From an uncultured Oscillospiraceae bacterium (GTDB taxonomy: Bacteria > Bacillota > Clostridia > Oscillospirales > Ruminococcaceae), in assembly GCA_934448295.1 (NCBI GenBank), contig CAKSEY010000003.1:186001-250000 (forward strand): a DNA stretch of 64,000 nt, given 5' to 3'. Shown in pieces: positions 34,257-42,863 of the stretch. Each line of letters opens with the position of its first letter. The stretch's first letter is position 1. The translations under genes and the position numbers were made by a program. The notes below the pieces were generated by a model. That model was given only the letters and a program-made list of their open reading frames with translations, searched no databases and was not told where the DNA came from.

Positions 34257-34619
34257 TTATCTTTCAGGCTCGTCGAAAGACGGAGCGTTGAAATCCTGTG
34301 TGTTATCCGCGGTGTTTGAATTAGCATTTGCGCGGAGCTGTTTCATGAGCGTTGAGTAAGCGCCGATTACAACATTGCTTATCTCGTCGCGCATCTCTTT
34401 GGTCGTGGGGAAAGCCGTATCAACATACTTCTTATCGCCGTTCTGGTCGGTGTAGGACACGTTCGGCATATTGACAAAAATGCCCTTTGAACCGTTCATC
34501 ACGGAAAGACCTCTCACAACGAACGAATTGTCAAGGGTAATGCTGACAGTAGCAAGACGACTGCCGTTCGGATTGTTCGAGAGCTTAATGTCCTTTTCGG
34601 GATTGCAGCTTATCTTCAT
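34257..34619 (-). CDS. SpoVG-family RNA/DNA-binding regulator
   Basis: This 120-residue protein starts at ATG 34619 behind AAAGGAGGAAC. The N-terminal 85 residues follow the SpoVG pattern: LATVSITLDNSFVVRGLSVM, then GSKGIFVNMPNVSYTDQNGD and a helix VVIGAYSTLMKQL. An acidic, Asn-rich tail follows. SpoVG proteins bind nucleic acid and tune expression of many genes. A copy inside the pilin/VirB2/VirD4 group suggests it regulates the transfer operon after transcription starts. The host would also have its own chromosomal SpoVG. Confidence 0.85.
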   Translation of the reverse strand: MKISCNPEKDIKLSNNPNGSRLATVSITLDNSFVVRGLSVMNGSKGIFVNMPNVSYTDQNGDKKYVDTAFPTTKEMRDEISNVVIGAYSTLMKQLRANANSNTADNTQDFNAPSFDEPER

Positions 34620-34698
34620 TATGTGTTCCTCCTTTGCTGCGAGATGTGGCTGCGGTGAACATTTTGTCGGGGGGGAGGTATCCACGAAAGGCGTAACA

Positions 34699-35046
34699 TT
34701 ATGTACCACCTCCAAAGTAACCTGTGATTACCGTAAGCAGAGAGGTCGCTACTACCGCACCGATAGTGGAAACTACTGCGGTAATAATGCGGTTATCCCA
34801 CTTTTTCCTGTCCATTTCGTCTGCGGCAGAACGCCTGATACAGAAATAGACAATGCAGACCGTGCCGACTACTGCGGCAAGTCCCAGCAGAATAGTTGAC
34901 GCGTCATTCAGCAGATTTTTTAAGCCTGTCGCAACGACAGAGCCGCCTAAACCGCCGCCATCTTCTGCGAAAGCGGTAACGCTTAACGCTGCTGTCATGA
35001 CCGCCGCAGAAACAGCGGAAATGATACCCTTGACCTTACTTGTCAT
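34699..35046 (-). CDS. VirB2/TrbC-like pilin-type membrane protein
   Basis: This 115-residue protein has a signal peptide (cleavage after AFA, near residue 27) and then two membrane segments (ASTILLGLAAVVGTVCIVYF, ITAVVSTIGAVVATSLLTVI) separated by a basic loop (RRSAADEMDRKKW). This is the VirB2-type layout. It lies just after the coupling protein gene. The element thus codes two different pilin-like proteins, this one and the Flp type. Confidence 0.75.
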   Translation of the reverse strand: MTSKVKGIISAVSAAVMTAALSVTAFAEDGGGLGGSVVATGLKNLLNDASTILLGLAAVVGTVCIVYFCIRRSAADEMDRKKWDNRIITAVVSTIGAVVATSLLTVITGYFGGGT

Positions 35047-35060
35047 CTTTTTCCCTCCTT

Positions 35061-37139
35061 TCAGAACATAGAATTGTGACCTTCGTTTTCCGCATTAACA
35101 GCTTTACGCGTCTTTGCAGCTAATTCCAGCCACGGTTTCCATAGTTTTATCTCAATCTCGCCGTCATAGCTTGGTCTTGCATTTTCATCAAGCTCGATAA
35201 GCCGCTGATTATGCTTTTTGTCGCCCAGACCGAGCATATCGTTGAATGCCCATTTGGAAATATCCGGCGACTCCATAACGGCGGGAGAGTTGTTAGAGAT
35301 AACGAGCGAATAGGGGCGTTCAAAACCGTTCATTATTTCCTCCGAAGTAAGCAGGCTGCGCTCTATCAGCGACACATTCACGGAGCTGGACGGGTTTGAA
35401 TACTTTTGTGCGGAACTGCCGAGTGAATAGGTTAGGGTTGTGTACTTTCCCATTGCCTCGGAAAGTTCCTTGTTGGTTTCAATATCGGTGCTTTGGAGAT
35501 ATATCCAATAGCGGCAGTTTCCTTTTGCTATGTTGGCAACCTCCTCGCCGTACACAAGTTTAAGCTGTGCAAAGCTCTGCAAAAACAAATTCCACCTTAT
35601 GCCGTAGCCGCGCGATACCGTAAGTTTCTTTTCAAAAGTTTCAATCTTTGAAAAGTTACCAAATTCGTCCAGCACGAAATTTACACGATAGCGCAGGCGG
35701 TTTCCTGTTTTCTTCGCAGCAACAACAAGCAATTCATACTGCTGTGCCACAAGTATTGTGGTGATAGGATAGAATGTTTCACGCTCATCGGGAAGAACAT
35801 AGAACAATGCTCTTTTAGCCTTTGTACCGAACGATGCAAGGTCAAAATCTGACTTTGATGTAATTCGGTATGTGGTCGGATTGGTGAACAGGCGGAGCGT
35901 TGTGAGTGCAGAGGTATAAAAGGACGCTGCCGTTTTATCGGGAGCGACATTTGCGATAGCAAGCGTTTGCCGTGCAGGGTGGTTGTCTGGGATACTGCGG
36001 AGGTACTTTTTGTACTGTATCTCTTTCTCTCCCTGCGCGGGAACAGACATATTGCTAATGAATTCGTACACGTTGGTGAGGTTCTGATATTCGGGGCGGT
36101 CTTGGTTATCGTAGACAACTGCCAGAATGGACGCAACGATGATAGCCATTTCTCCGTTAGTCCAGATAGGCTCGCCCTTTTCGCTTTTTTCTACAAGAAT
36201 GTTCACCATATCCCATGCCTTTTCGCTTGCCTCGTTGATTTCACCTCTGTTTACCGCGTCGATTATCGGCTGCAAGGGATTGTAGCACATAGATTTCCGC
36301 GGCGAATTAAAGTCGATAACGCAGACGGTATAACCGAGCGTTTCAAGGAAGGTGTGCATATAGTGGTAAAGCTCACCCTTCGGGTCGGAAACCACAATAC
36401 CTTCACCGGCAAGAGCCAGCGCACACAATGTTTGAAGAACAAGCGTTCGTGTTTTGCCGCAGCCTGTCGAACCGATAGTCATTGTGTGAACGTCATCGGT
36501 TATACAGCTTATCTGCTCCTTGATCGCTGTTGCATTTCTGCCGAGGACTATACCTGCCTCATCAAAGATATTGCCTTTTATGCCTATGGGCTTTGCATGG
36601 TAATACTGTCCGTTGTCAACAGCTTCCGCTCGCCGCAAACCCTCCGCAAGCAGCCGCTTTATTTTATCGTCTGCCAGAAACAACACAACGTCGGGAAATA
36701 TTCTTGCTTTTTCCTCATCGGGCATAAACCACGCAGAACCATGCTGCTTTTGTCCGTAGGGTTTAGGTATCTCAATTTTCGGAGTGACTTGATACATTTC
36801 CGCTTGATAGGGTTTGAGAGAACTAAAAAAGTAGACAAAGCAGACTAACGCCGCCATAGTTTCAAATATCCAGAACAGCTTCCGCGGCTGTTCGGCGGAG
36901 AACGCTCCGTCTATCAGCGAAAATATATTGAGGTAGTTCCTCTCTGAAAGGCTCCGGTGAGTGAATGCGTCGTTGATAAGATTTGCAAGGAACAGCGCGG
37001 CGAATGTGCCAATAATCACAAACAAGCAGCATAGGAACAGCTTATGTGAATTGTCCTTTATCAACCGTTTCAACGCACTTTTTAACCGCTGTGGAAACTT
37101 TGCAATATCCTCGCGGCAGTTTATTGTGTTTCGTTTCAT
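35061..37139 (-). CDS. VirD4/TraG-type coupling protein
   Basis: This 692-residue ATPase has two N-terminal membrane segments (LFLCCLFVIIGTFAALFLAN and LFWIFETMAALVCFVYFFSS). Walker A is MTIGSTGCGKTRTLVLQ (residue about 222), Walker B-like GIVVSDPKGELYHYM comes next, and YRVNFVLDEFGNFSKI with FLQSFAQLKLVYGEE follows, all typical of VirD4. It feeds the relaxase-DNA complex and any protein substrates to the channel. It overlaps the preceding gene as ATGA. Confidence 0.93.
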   Translation of the reverse strand: MKRNTINCREDIAKFPQRLKSALKRLIKDNSHKLFLCCLFVIIGTFAALFLANLINDAFTHRSLSERNYLNIFSLIDGAFSAEQPRKLFWIFETMAALVCFVYFFSSLKPYQAEMYQVTPKIEIPKPYGQKQHGSAWFMPDEEKARIFPDVVLFLADDKIKRLLAEGLRRAEAVDNGQYYHAKPIGIKGNIFDEAGIVLGRNATAIKEQISCITDDVHTMTIGSTGCGKTRTLVLQTLCALALAGEGIVVSDPKGELYHYMHTFLETLGYTVCVIDFNSPRKSMCYNPLQPIIDAVNRGEINEASEKAWDMVNILVEKSEKGEPIWTNGEMAIIVASILAVVYDNQDRPEYQNLTNVYEFISNMSVPAQGEKEIQYKKYLRSIPDNHPARQTLAIANVAPDKTAASFYTSALTTLRLFTNPTTYRITSKSDFDLASFGTKAKRALFYVLPDERETFYPITTILVAQQYELLVVAAKKTGNRLRYRVNFVLDEFGNFSKIETFEKKLTVSRGYGIRWNLFLQSFAQLKLVYGEEVANIAKGNCRYWIYLQSTDIETNKELSEAMGKYTTLTYSLGSSAQKYSNPSSSVNVSLIERSLLTSEEIMNGFERPYSLVISNNSPAVMESPDISKWAFNDMLGLGDKKHNQRLIELDENARPSYDGEIEIKLWKPWLELAAKTRKAVNAENEGHNSMF

Positions 37140-37579
37140 AATTCTGCTTCTTCTGCAATGGTTTCCTCTGTCACAACGGTTTCCTTAACGACAGTATGAT
37201 TACGCTGTTCATCAACAAATTTGGTGAGCTTACCGACAGCGTTATTGCAGATAAGCGCCTCGTTCATGGAAACCTCATCGCTCTTGTAATCTTCGAGCAG
37301 CTTTATTTCGCCGTTACTGCGCTTGATGAGGTCTACTGCCCCAACACCGAACCGCCCGCCATAAAGGTGCGCAGCGTCCTTGTGTACGGTGTAATCAACA
37401 CCGAGCAGAATGAGTATGTGTTCGGGGCTGTGGGCGTTTCTCTCCTTGAAAAGCTCCATTGCTTCATCAAGCGACAGTTTTCCGGCAAACGGCTCATAAA
37501 TCGTTGAAGGCGTTCCACCCGGCTCATGACTTAACACATAGAATGAAAAATCGCATATCTTTCCTGTTGTAACTGCCAT
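37136..37579 (-). CDS. Accessory protein of unknown function upstream of VirD4
   Basis: This 147-residue protein starts at ATG 37579 behind GGAGGGAAAC. The segments LSLDEAMELFKERN and LYGGRFGVGAVDLIKRSNGE resemble small accessory domains (YodL or LPD type) that occur on large polyvalent proteins of mobile elements, but the match is only by eye. The C-terminus is acidic (VTEETIAEEAEL). It is translationally coupled to VirD4 (ATGA), so it may be an adaptor for that protein. Confidence 0.55.
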   Translation of the reverse strand: MAVTTGKICDFSFYVLSHEPGGTPSTIYEPFAGKLSLDEAMELFKERNAHSPEHILILLGVDYTVHKDAAHLYGGRFGVGAVDLIKRSNGEIKLLEDYKSDEVSMNEALICNNAVGKLTKFVDEQRNHTVVKETVVTEETIAEEAEL

Positions 37580-37605
37580 TTTGTTTCCCTCCATAAACAG
37601 AAAAA

Positions 37606-37635
37606 GGCACGATTCTTTCTCAAAAATCGTGCCTA
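37606..37635 (-). terminator. Terminator after the surface protein gene
   Basis: AGGCACGATT and AATCGTGCCT form a perfect 10-bp stem, followed on the minus strand by TTTTTC. It lies 15 bases after the stop of the 742-residue protein and partly before the ribosome binding site of the next gene. Confidence 0.8.
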
Positions 37636-37650
37636 TATTTATTGTAGTTC

Positions 37651-39879
37651 TTACGGGTTTGTCGGTGCTATATGCCAATCGTCGTAGACATTTCCTTTTA
37701 TTCGTATGCTGTCATCGACAAGCCGTATCGACAACTGACCGGCAGGACACCACACGTCAAACACCTCCGCATATATACGGTACGGTGTGTTGTCGGGATA
37801 CCATATCGGTGTAAAATGTGTGCGGTCATTGTAAGTGCTGTAAGGATTAACCTTAAACTGAAATTCGCTGCCGACTTTTTCAAGCAGGCGGTTGTATTTT
37901 GCGGTACTCTGCCTGTTGAAATTGAATTCGGGGAAAAGAACATTGACCTTCTGAGCGTTGGTGCAGTAGCTTATATCGCCGTCAACATCCGTGGTAACGG
38001 ATATGTTTATCCCATAGCCGGATTTCATTTTCCAAGCACCGTCGCTGCCTGTCGCCGTGTAGCAATACGGAGAGGGAGATACTGTCATATCTGCGGAGAG
38101 CCGCACGGTGTATGTTACCTCGTAAGCTCCGTCAATATAAACTGCCCTCTGTATTTTTTTCTCACGCCATCGTCCGGTGGCTGTCTGATATTCGTAATAG
38201 CAGCCGTAATATTCATAGCTGCCGGTTGAGGTTGACCAGCTATCCTGCCCCCAATCATATACCCACTCTGTCCATGAAAGTTCGGTTATATCTTCTTTCG
38301 GAGCATAAGAGGAAATGTTCTTCTCAATGGAGCTTGTACCGTAATTCTTCCACCAGGAGGGGCGTGCGTCTGTAACCTTTGGGTCGGGCGGCGTCTTTTC
38401 TTCAACCTTTGCTATCTTCGCATTTATGACAATGCTGCTGACGGTCTGTTTATCCTTGTCTTTGAAAGCGCCGTCGGGCGAGGTTATCGTGATGATAACG
38501 TCCTGCGCCGTTGTGGGAGTATGCCACTTGAAATAGCCCATAGCTTCCTCATGCGAGGGACAACTTACATTGACAGTACCGGACGCGAGGGTTCTGCCGG
38601 CTGTGCTTTTGACAAAGTAGTTTACCCGTGCGCCTGTTCCCACGGTATCTCCGTCCTTAACGCGCTTTACCAGCTTGTATTTGTCGTCTGCCTCATCCCA
38701 TTCATACACCGAAACATAGCTTGTAGGCATCATATAAGTATCGGTATAGGGTGAGCCATATTCTCCGTCGCCAAGATAGGTCGCTTTGCTGGATATAAGC
38801 GGGAGATTACCGTCGCTGTCGTAGATGGAGAATTTATAGCCGTAGTAGTCCTTGTCCTTATTATTATAGAAAGTAAACGAGGTATAGACATAGGTGTCCG
38901 TATGGTACTCGGCAATTTCTTCTCCATCGGGTAAATCTTCTTCGGGCGGCGGTTCTGCACCGATAATTCCTATACCCATACACCTTATAATACATTCATC
39001 GGAATTGTACTTGCTGTTACCGTTGTAATAATCATTATCCGAGGGTGAATAAACAGATACACCGAGGTCTGTTGCCTGCAAAAAAGCGGCTCTCGGCAGT
39101 TCCGAGTGCGTGAGCGTTCCGACCAATGCGCGGAGGTTGTTCGTGCTGTTCCAAGCTGCCGAGTATGTGACTTTATCGTAGTGGTTAAGAAGCGCACACT
39201 CCGTTGCGGTAAGCGCCCAGTTCAGACCGTCATATCGAAAATACGCAATAGGCTCAAAGGCTATCTTGTACTTTCCGTCCGCAAAGTCCTCATATTTCAG
39301 CCGTGGAAAAATTGTCTGCAAGCAGTTTTCCACAAATGCTCTGTCGCCGAGAAAGCTCTTGATAGCCTCATAATTTGAGGTATTGCTTTCGGATATAATA
39401 TCAATGCTTGCTAAACTCTCTACATATTCAGCATGGTATCCCGAAGATTTTACTCTCGATGATACCGTCTGCCGATATTTCGCAATAGAGGTACTGTCAA
39501 GTGCGCTGTATGTGTTTCCGACATACGCAGACGAAAGCCAAGTCGTTTTGGGTATAAGCTCCGTTCCGTCCGCAAAGTAACACATTCCCGATACTGCGGC
39601 AATAGTTGGCTCGCCTGTTATATCCAGCGTGTTGAACACCTTTGTTTCGTCCTCTGCGTCGTAGATAGTTATGCGTAAGCCTTCAAGGTCATATCCATAA
39701 CCGTCCCACACATTGCCGCCGCTGTCCGTTTGTATCGCCCACCCGTTATCATCGGTGCCGGGCTTAAACCCCGAGCCGTCATCATTACCAAAATTCACGT
39801 CTGCAAATGCGCTGCTCGTAAAAAGGAACATAACGGCAAGGGACAACAGAACAGCAATAATTCTTTTCTGTTTCATCAT
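37651..39879 (-). CDS. Large secreted surface protein of the element
   Basis: This 742-residue protein has a signal peptide (cleavage near SAFA, residue about 26). The mature part is rich in Tyr, Ser, Asp and Thr with no cell-wall sorting motif. An acidic proline segment (GAEPPPEEDLPDGEEI) separates an N-terminal helical domain of about 270 residues from a strand-rich C-terminal half (YHTDTYVYTSFTFYNNKD). It lies before the VirD4 group and is bounded by two terminators, so it may be expressed separately. It is likely exposed and could act in recipient contact. Confidence 0.7.
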   Translation of the reverse strand: MMKQKRIIAVLLSLAVMFLFTSSAFADVNFGNDDGSGFKPGTDDNGWAIQTDSGGNVWDGYGYDLEGLRITIYDAEDETKVFNTLDITGEPTIAAVSGMCYFADGTELIPKTTWLSSAYVGNTYSALDSTSIAKYRQTVSSRVKSSGYHAEYVESLASIDIISESNTSNYEAIKSFLGDRAFVENCLQTIFPRLKYEDFADGKYKIAFEPIAYFRYDGLNWALTATECALLNHYDKVTYSAAWNSTNNLRALVGTLTHSELPRAAFLQATDLGVSVYSPSDNDYYNGNSKYNSDECIIRCMGIGIIGAEPPPEEDLPDGEEIAEYHTDTYVYTSFTFYNNKDKDYYGYKFSIYDSDGNLPLISSKATYLGDGEYGSPYTDTYMMPTSYVSVYEWDEADDKYKLVKRVKDGDTVGTGARVNYFVKSTAGRTLASGTVNVSCPSHEEAMGYFKWHTPTTAQDVIITITSPDGAFKDKDKQTVSSIVINAKIAKVEEKTPPDPKVTDARPSWWKNYGTSSIEKNISSYAPKEDITELSWTEWVYDWGQDSWSTSTGSYEYYGCYYEYQTATGRWREKKIQRAVYIDGAYEVTYTVRLSADMTVSPSPYCYTATGSDGAWKMKSGYGINISVTTDVDGDISYCTNAQKVNVLFPEFNFNRQSTAKYNRLLEKVGSEFQFKVNPYSTYNDRTHFTPIWYPDNTPYRIYAEVFDVWCPAGQLSIRLVDDSIRIKGNVYDDWHIAPTNP

Positions 39880-39898
39880 TTATCCTTTCGCAAAAGCA

Positions 39899-39922
39899 AA
39901 GGCGCACATTTCTGTACGCCTT
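39899..39922 (-). terminator. Terminator after the Thr/Pro-rich membrane protein
   Basis: AAGGCG and CGCCTT with an inner ACA/TGT pairing form a hairpin, followed on the minus strand by TGCTTTTGC. Its 20-base core is identical to the hairpin at 8212-8241. Confidence 0.6.
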
Positions 39923-39944
39923 ACTGTGTATTAGAGGGAAATTC

Positions 39945-40595
39945 TCAATCCGTCCATTTCTCACCGCTTAATTCAAAGTCGGGAATTTCATCAACAATTA
40001 CCGGACCGGACTCGGACCAGAGTTGGAAGATACCATTGTAAACCCATGTCGTTCCGTTGCTGTCCGTGTAGGTATCGCCGCTGTTCGGGTTCTTCGGAAA
40101 GCCGTTCTCGTCGGTAGGTTTCTCAACAGGCTCGTCACTAGGGTTCCGGTCTGTTGTGGTCGCTGTGCCGGTGTGTTCGGGAGCTGCTGTTACTTTCGGG
40201 AGGTCGGTGCGGACAGGCTCGTCGGGAGTGTTATCTGTCGGCTTGCTTGTGACTATGGTCACGGCGGGTTTTGTTTTATCGGCAGGATTAGTGGTGCTTG
40301 CGGGAGTGGTCGCCGTATCTGCGGGTCTTTCACTTGTGGTGGAGCTATCAGGTGCCGGAGCGGGTTCGGCGGTTTCCTCAACCGAGATAGGCTCGCCCTC
40401 GCTGCTATGGCTGCTTATCGTTACCGCAGGGGTATCTTCTGTTTCGGTTATTTCGTGAATTATCTCGGAGGTCTGCATGAGTTTGTCGTTTAGCAGATCA
40501 GCGTCACTCCTGCGGTTAAGTATTATAATTGTCGCCGCAGCAGCGATTGAAAGAGCTGCTGTTATTGCGATGATTATTTTTGTTGTCTTTGTCAT
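39945..40595 (-). CDS. Thr/Pro-rich membrane-anchored protein
   Basis: This 216-residue protein has an N-terminal membrane anchor (residues 5-27, KIIIAITAALSIAAAATIIIL). A long Ser/Thr/Pro/Glu-rich stalk covers residues about 50-165. A small C-terminal motif (SGDTYTDSNGTTWVYNGIFQLW) resembles short repeats at the end of some surface and phage-like proteins. It starts behind AAGGAGGAAC and has its own promoter. Its function is unknown; the layout suits a displayed tip domain on a flexible stalk. Confidence 0.65.
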   Translation of the reverse strand: MTKTTKIIIAITAALSIAAAATIIILNRRSDADLLNDKLMQTSEIIHEITETEDTPAVTISSHSSEGEPISVEETAEPAPAPDSSTTSERPADTATTPASTTNPADKTKPAVTIVTSKPTDNTPDEPVRTDLPKVTAAPEHTGTATTTDRNPSDEPVEKPTDENGFPKNPNSGDTYTDSNGTTWVYNGIFQLWSESGPVIVDEIPDFELSGEKWTD

Positions 40596-40639
40596 AGTTT
40601 GTTCCTCCTTGTCGGATATGTAGTTTTCCTGTCAACAAT

Positions 40640-40668
40640 ATGATACCATATATTTACAGTTTTGTCAA
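40640..40668 (-). promoter_or_regulatory. Promoter of the Thr/Pro-rich protein and downstream genes
   Basis: On the minus strand TTGACA (40668-40663) and TATCAT (40645-40640) are 17 bases apart, about 45 bases upstream of the start codon. Confidence 0.65.
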
Positions 40669-40736
40669 TTAGTTTACGCATAAAATCATTCACAAACATT
40701 TGAAAATATCCCTGTGCAGATCGCCTAAAAAAGCAG

Positions 40737-40785
40737 GGAAATGCTCAACTGCGGAATAAGCCGTAGGCGTTTCCGGTACATTTCT
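40737..40785 (-). repeat. Junction hairpin copy A (long form)
   Basis: The outer arms are AGAAATG and CATTTCC (minus strand). Inside lies the nested hairpin GGAA-GCC / GGC-TTCC with loop TAC. The TAG stop of the 184-residue gene falls in the left arm. Confidence 0.85.
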
Positions 40786-41338
40786 ATATCGAAAGCTCGT
40801 CCTCAAGTTCATCATCTTCCTCAATGTCAAGTTCGTCTGTCTGAGCGAGTTCGCTTTCGGAGTTAAGGCGGCGGACAAGATCGGAAAAGCTGTCAAGGTA
40901 GTGCTGATAGTGTTCGTAACGGCGCATGGTAATAAGGTCATCGTTCTTGATCGCCGAACGGAGGTTCTCTGCGTAACCTATGACAGCCGGAACACAAAGC
41001 CGTTTCATTTGCTTGTCCGAAAGGCTTTCAGCCCGCTGACGAATAAATATCAAGTTTTCATCAGCGTCGATTATCCCCATTGCTATCGCAGCATTTTTTC
41101 GTATCTCGTCCTTTCGGGCGATATAGTCGCTCGGAACAATGGGCGGCAGTTCACGCTGACAAATTTCATCGAACATGAATAAAGGAGTTTCTTCCTCAAT
41201 CATCTGCTTTTCATAGATAATATGGTTGCGGACGAGGTTCAAATTCACGCCATCAGCGTAAAATGGGTCGGAGCTGCCGTATTTGTAGATATGCTCCCAG
41301 CGTTCATATTCGTTTTCAAGGTTTTTAAGTCTGTCCAT
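40784..41338 (-). CDS. Accessory-block protein of unknown function
   Basis: This 184-residue protein starts at ATG 41338 behind GAGGTGCG. The frame is open further back into the junction hairpin, but that start lacks a ribosome binding site. It is helical and charged throughout (MDRLKNLENEYERWEHIYKY), with a strongly acidic end (DIEEDDELEDELSI). No family recognised. It is the last gene of the hairpin-separated accessory series. Confidence 0.6.
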   Translation of the reverse strand: MDRLKNLENEYERWEHIYKYGSSDPFYADGVNLNLVRNHIIYEKQMIEEETPLFMFDEICQRELPPIVPSDYIARKDEIRKNAAIAMGIIDADENLIFIRQRAESLSDKQMKRLCVPAVIGYAENLRSAIKNDDLITMRRYEHYQHYLDSFSDLVRRLNSESELAQTDELDIEEDDELEDELSI

Positions 41339-41358
41339 ACGCACCTCGCTTTCAATCG

Positions 41359-41387
41359 GAGAAATGTCCATCTGCTACCCATTTCTC
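41359..41387 (-). repeat. Junction hairpin copy B (short form)
   Basis: Arms GAGAAATG and CATTTCTC around the 13-base loop GGTAGCAGATGGA (minus strand). It begins two bases after the TAA of the Api92-like gene and ends 20 bases before the next ATG. Confidence 0.9.
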
Positions 41388-41389
41388 CG

Positions 41390-42142
41390 TTAGGGTTCAG
41401 GTTCTGCCTCACTCTCATTATACTCCATAGACTCATACCATTCGGGAGAATAACCGAGTATCTCTGCTGCAAGCTGGCAAGATTCAACTGTCTGACATTG
41501 CGGAATATAGGTTTCGACTTTTTCACCGTTTTTATAGGTAGCCGTGCCAACATTGTAGCCGAAATCCTCATCAGCCCATTTGTGTTCAAAGGAGAGCGTG
41601 GGATACATTTGGGCAAGTCGTTTGATTACCGCCTCCGGTCGTGACCAAGCCGTGTGAAATACTAGGGTATTGTTTTCAAACGGTTCGGCTTTATATGCGT
41701 CCCATTTTGTGTTCCACTGCTGCAAGCGCCACTCATACCAAGTCGGAGCACCGTAATTTGTTATGTTGTGTGCAAGCTGACGCCCCTTTTCAGCAGAGCC
41801 TTTATCTATACCAGATATTTCCCCTGAAACACCTACTTTATTTAAATCGGTAAAATACGCTTTAAGCGTTGTGATAGTATCCTGATATTCTTTAACAGAG
41901 AGCTCTTCAATACCCTCAACGGTTTCCGTGTTTACCGGATTTACGGCAGATAAGTAGTTTGACAAGTCTTTAGAAAAGCTGCTTTCAAATGAAATATCAA
42001 GCTCTTTTGGCATGGGAATTATCTTGTCAAAAACAAGGAGCGTGTTTCCTTCCTCATCTTTAGTTGTAACCGCATCAAGCAATCTGCGTATCTCCGTTTC
42101 TTCTCCGTCAATCGCAAGACGATTTGTAATATGATTTGGCAT
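41390..42142 (-). CDS. Api92-like (DUF1281-type) protein
   Basis: This 250-residue protein starts at ATG 42142 behind AAAGGATAAG. It begins MPNHITNRLAIDG and has WYEWRLQQWNTKWDAYKAEP followed by LVFHTAWSRPEAVIKRLAQM, the signatures of the Api92/DUF1281 ferredoxin-like proteins found on mobile elements. The biochemical role is not known. An upstream extension would translate the junction hairpin and is unlikely. The C-terminus is acidic (ESMEYNESEAEPEP). Confidence 0.65.
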   Translation of the reverse strand: MPNHITNRLAIDGEETEIRRLLDAVTTKDEEGNTLLVFDKIIPMPKELDISFESSFSKDLSNYLSAVNPVNTETVEGIEELSVKEYQDTITTLKAYFTDLNKVGVSGEISGIDKGSAEKGRQLAHNITNYGAPTWYEWRLQQWNTKWDAYKAEPFENNTLVFHTAWSRPEAVIKRLAQMYPTLSFEHKWADEDFGYNVGTATYKNGEKVETYIPQCQTVESCQLAAEILGYSPEWYESMEYNESEAEPEP

Positions 42143-42158
42143 TTTCTTATCCTTTCCA

Positions 42159-42187
42159 CAGAAATGTCCATCTGCTACCCATTTCTC
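42159..42187 (-). repeat. Junction hairpin copy C (short form)
   Basis: It has the same loop as copy B. The TGA stop of the 160-residue gene (42186-42188) overlaps the left arm, as TGAGAAATG. It ends 16 bases before the next ATG. Confidence 0.9.
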
Positions 42188-42668
42188 AAACCTCGTCATC
42201 GAAATTGCTGGCATTATAGGCTCGGTTGAGTTCCTCCCGCGCCTCCTGCCGATATTCTTCTTCCGGCTTTACCTTTTCCTTTAGATATTGCGCCGCAAAT
42301 TTTTTGGCAGTAGTAAGAATGTTTTCGTGAGATCGCCCGTCGGTGTAGTTTTCGGTGAGCATACCGATTACCGTTGCGAATGAGATCGCAGATGTTCTTC
42401 CGGCTCTGGCGCATATCGGTATAACGCGGTGTTCGATTATGCCCTCTATCTTTTTCAGATATGGAGCTATGCAAATATCAAGTTCCTCACGAATGTACTG
42501 ACGGATCATGTTCTCATTGGCTCTTGCCGCATCCGTGTCAAGGCTACTGTCAATAAGCAGCCGTACAGCGTTTGAAAAGTTGGTGTTGTGTTTCGCCGCA
42601 TACTTGTCAATAGCCTCTATCATTTCCTCCGTCATAGCTATCGGTTTCTGTTGGAGTCGCCTGCTCAT
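42186..42668 (-). CDS. Ribbon-helix-helix-like protein of the accessory block
   Basis: This 160-residue protein starts behind AGGAGGTTATCC. The N-terminal 45 residues (KPIAMTEEMIEAIDKYAAKH, NTNFSNAVRLLIDSSL) fit a ribbon-helix-helix DNA-binding domain like those of mobilisation accessory proteins. A long helical region follows (ENMIRQYIREELDICIAPYL) and the end is acidic (ASNFDDEV). It may help the relaxase at the transfer origin or act as a repressor. Confidence 0.65.
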   Translation of the reverse strand: MSRRLQQKPIAMTEEMIEAIDKYAAKHNTNFSNAVRLLIDSSLDTDAARANENMIRQYIREELDICIAPYLKKIEGIIEHRVIPICARAGRTSAISFATVIGMLTENYTDGRSHENILTTAKKFAAQYLKEKVKPEEEYRQEAREELNRAYNASNFDDEV

Positions 42669-42702
42669 AGGATAACCTCCTTTCTGTACTGTAAATATTT
42701 AG

Positions 42703-42724
42703 GAGAAATGCTAAAGAATTTCTC
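42703..42724 (-). repeat. Divergent junction palindrome
   Basis: GAGAAAT and ATTTCTC around an eight-base loop share the arms of the junction hairpins but not the loop. It lies in the 195-base gap 42669-42863, which also contains AGAGGAA/TTCCTCT (42775-42793) and no gene. Confidence 0.6.
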
Positions 42725-42863
42725 ATAACGCTGGTGAAATTCCTTGCAACGCCTTTGGCGGTGCGGTGTGAGGTAGAGGAACGAAGTTCCTCTATTCCTG
42801 CCCTACGGAGTTGGGGCGCTTTTCCCCCGCGGTGTTGAAAAGCAGTTGAATGTTGAAAAATAA

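Noticed and set aside
41339..41371. Upstream extensions of genes into the junction hairpins (for example a start at 41371, and longer N-termini of the Api92-like and DUF3849 proteins)
   Set aside because: The extensions only translate the repeat. Good ribosome binding sites lie after the hairpins and point to the inner ATG codons.
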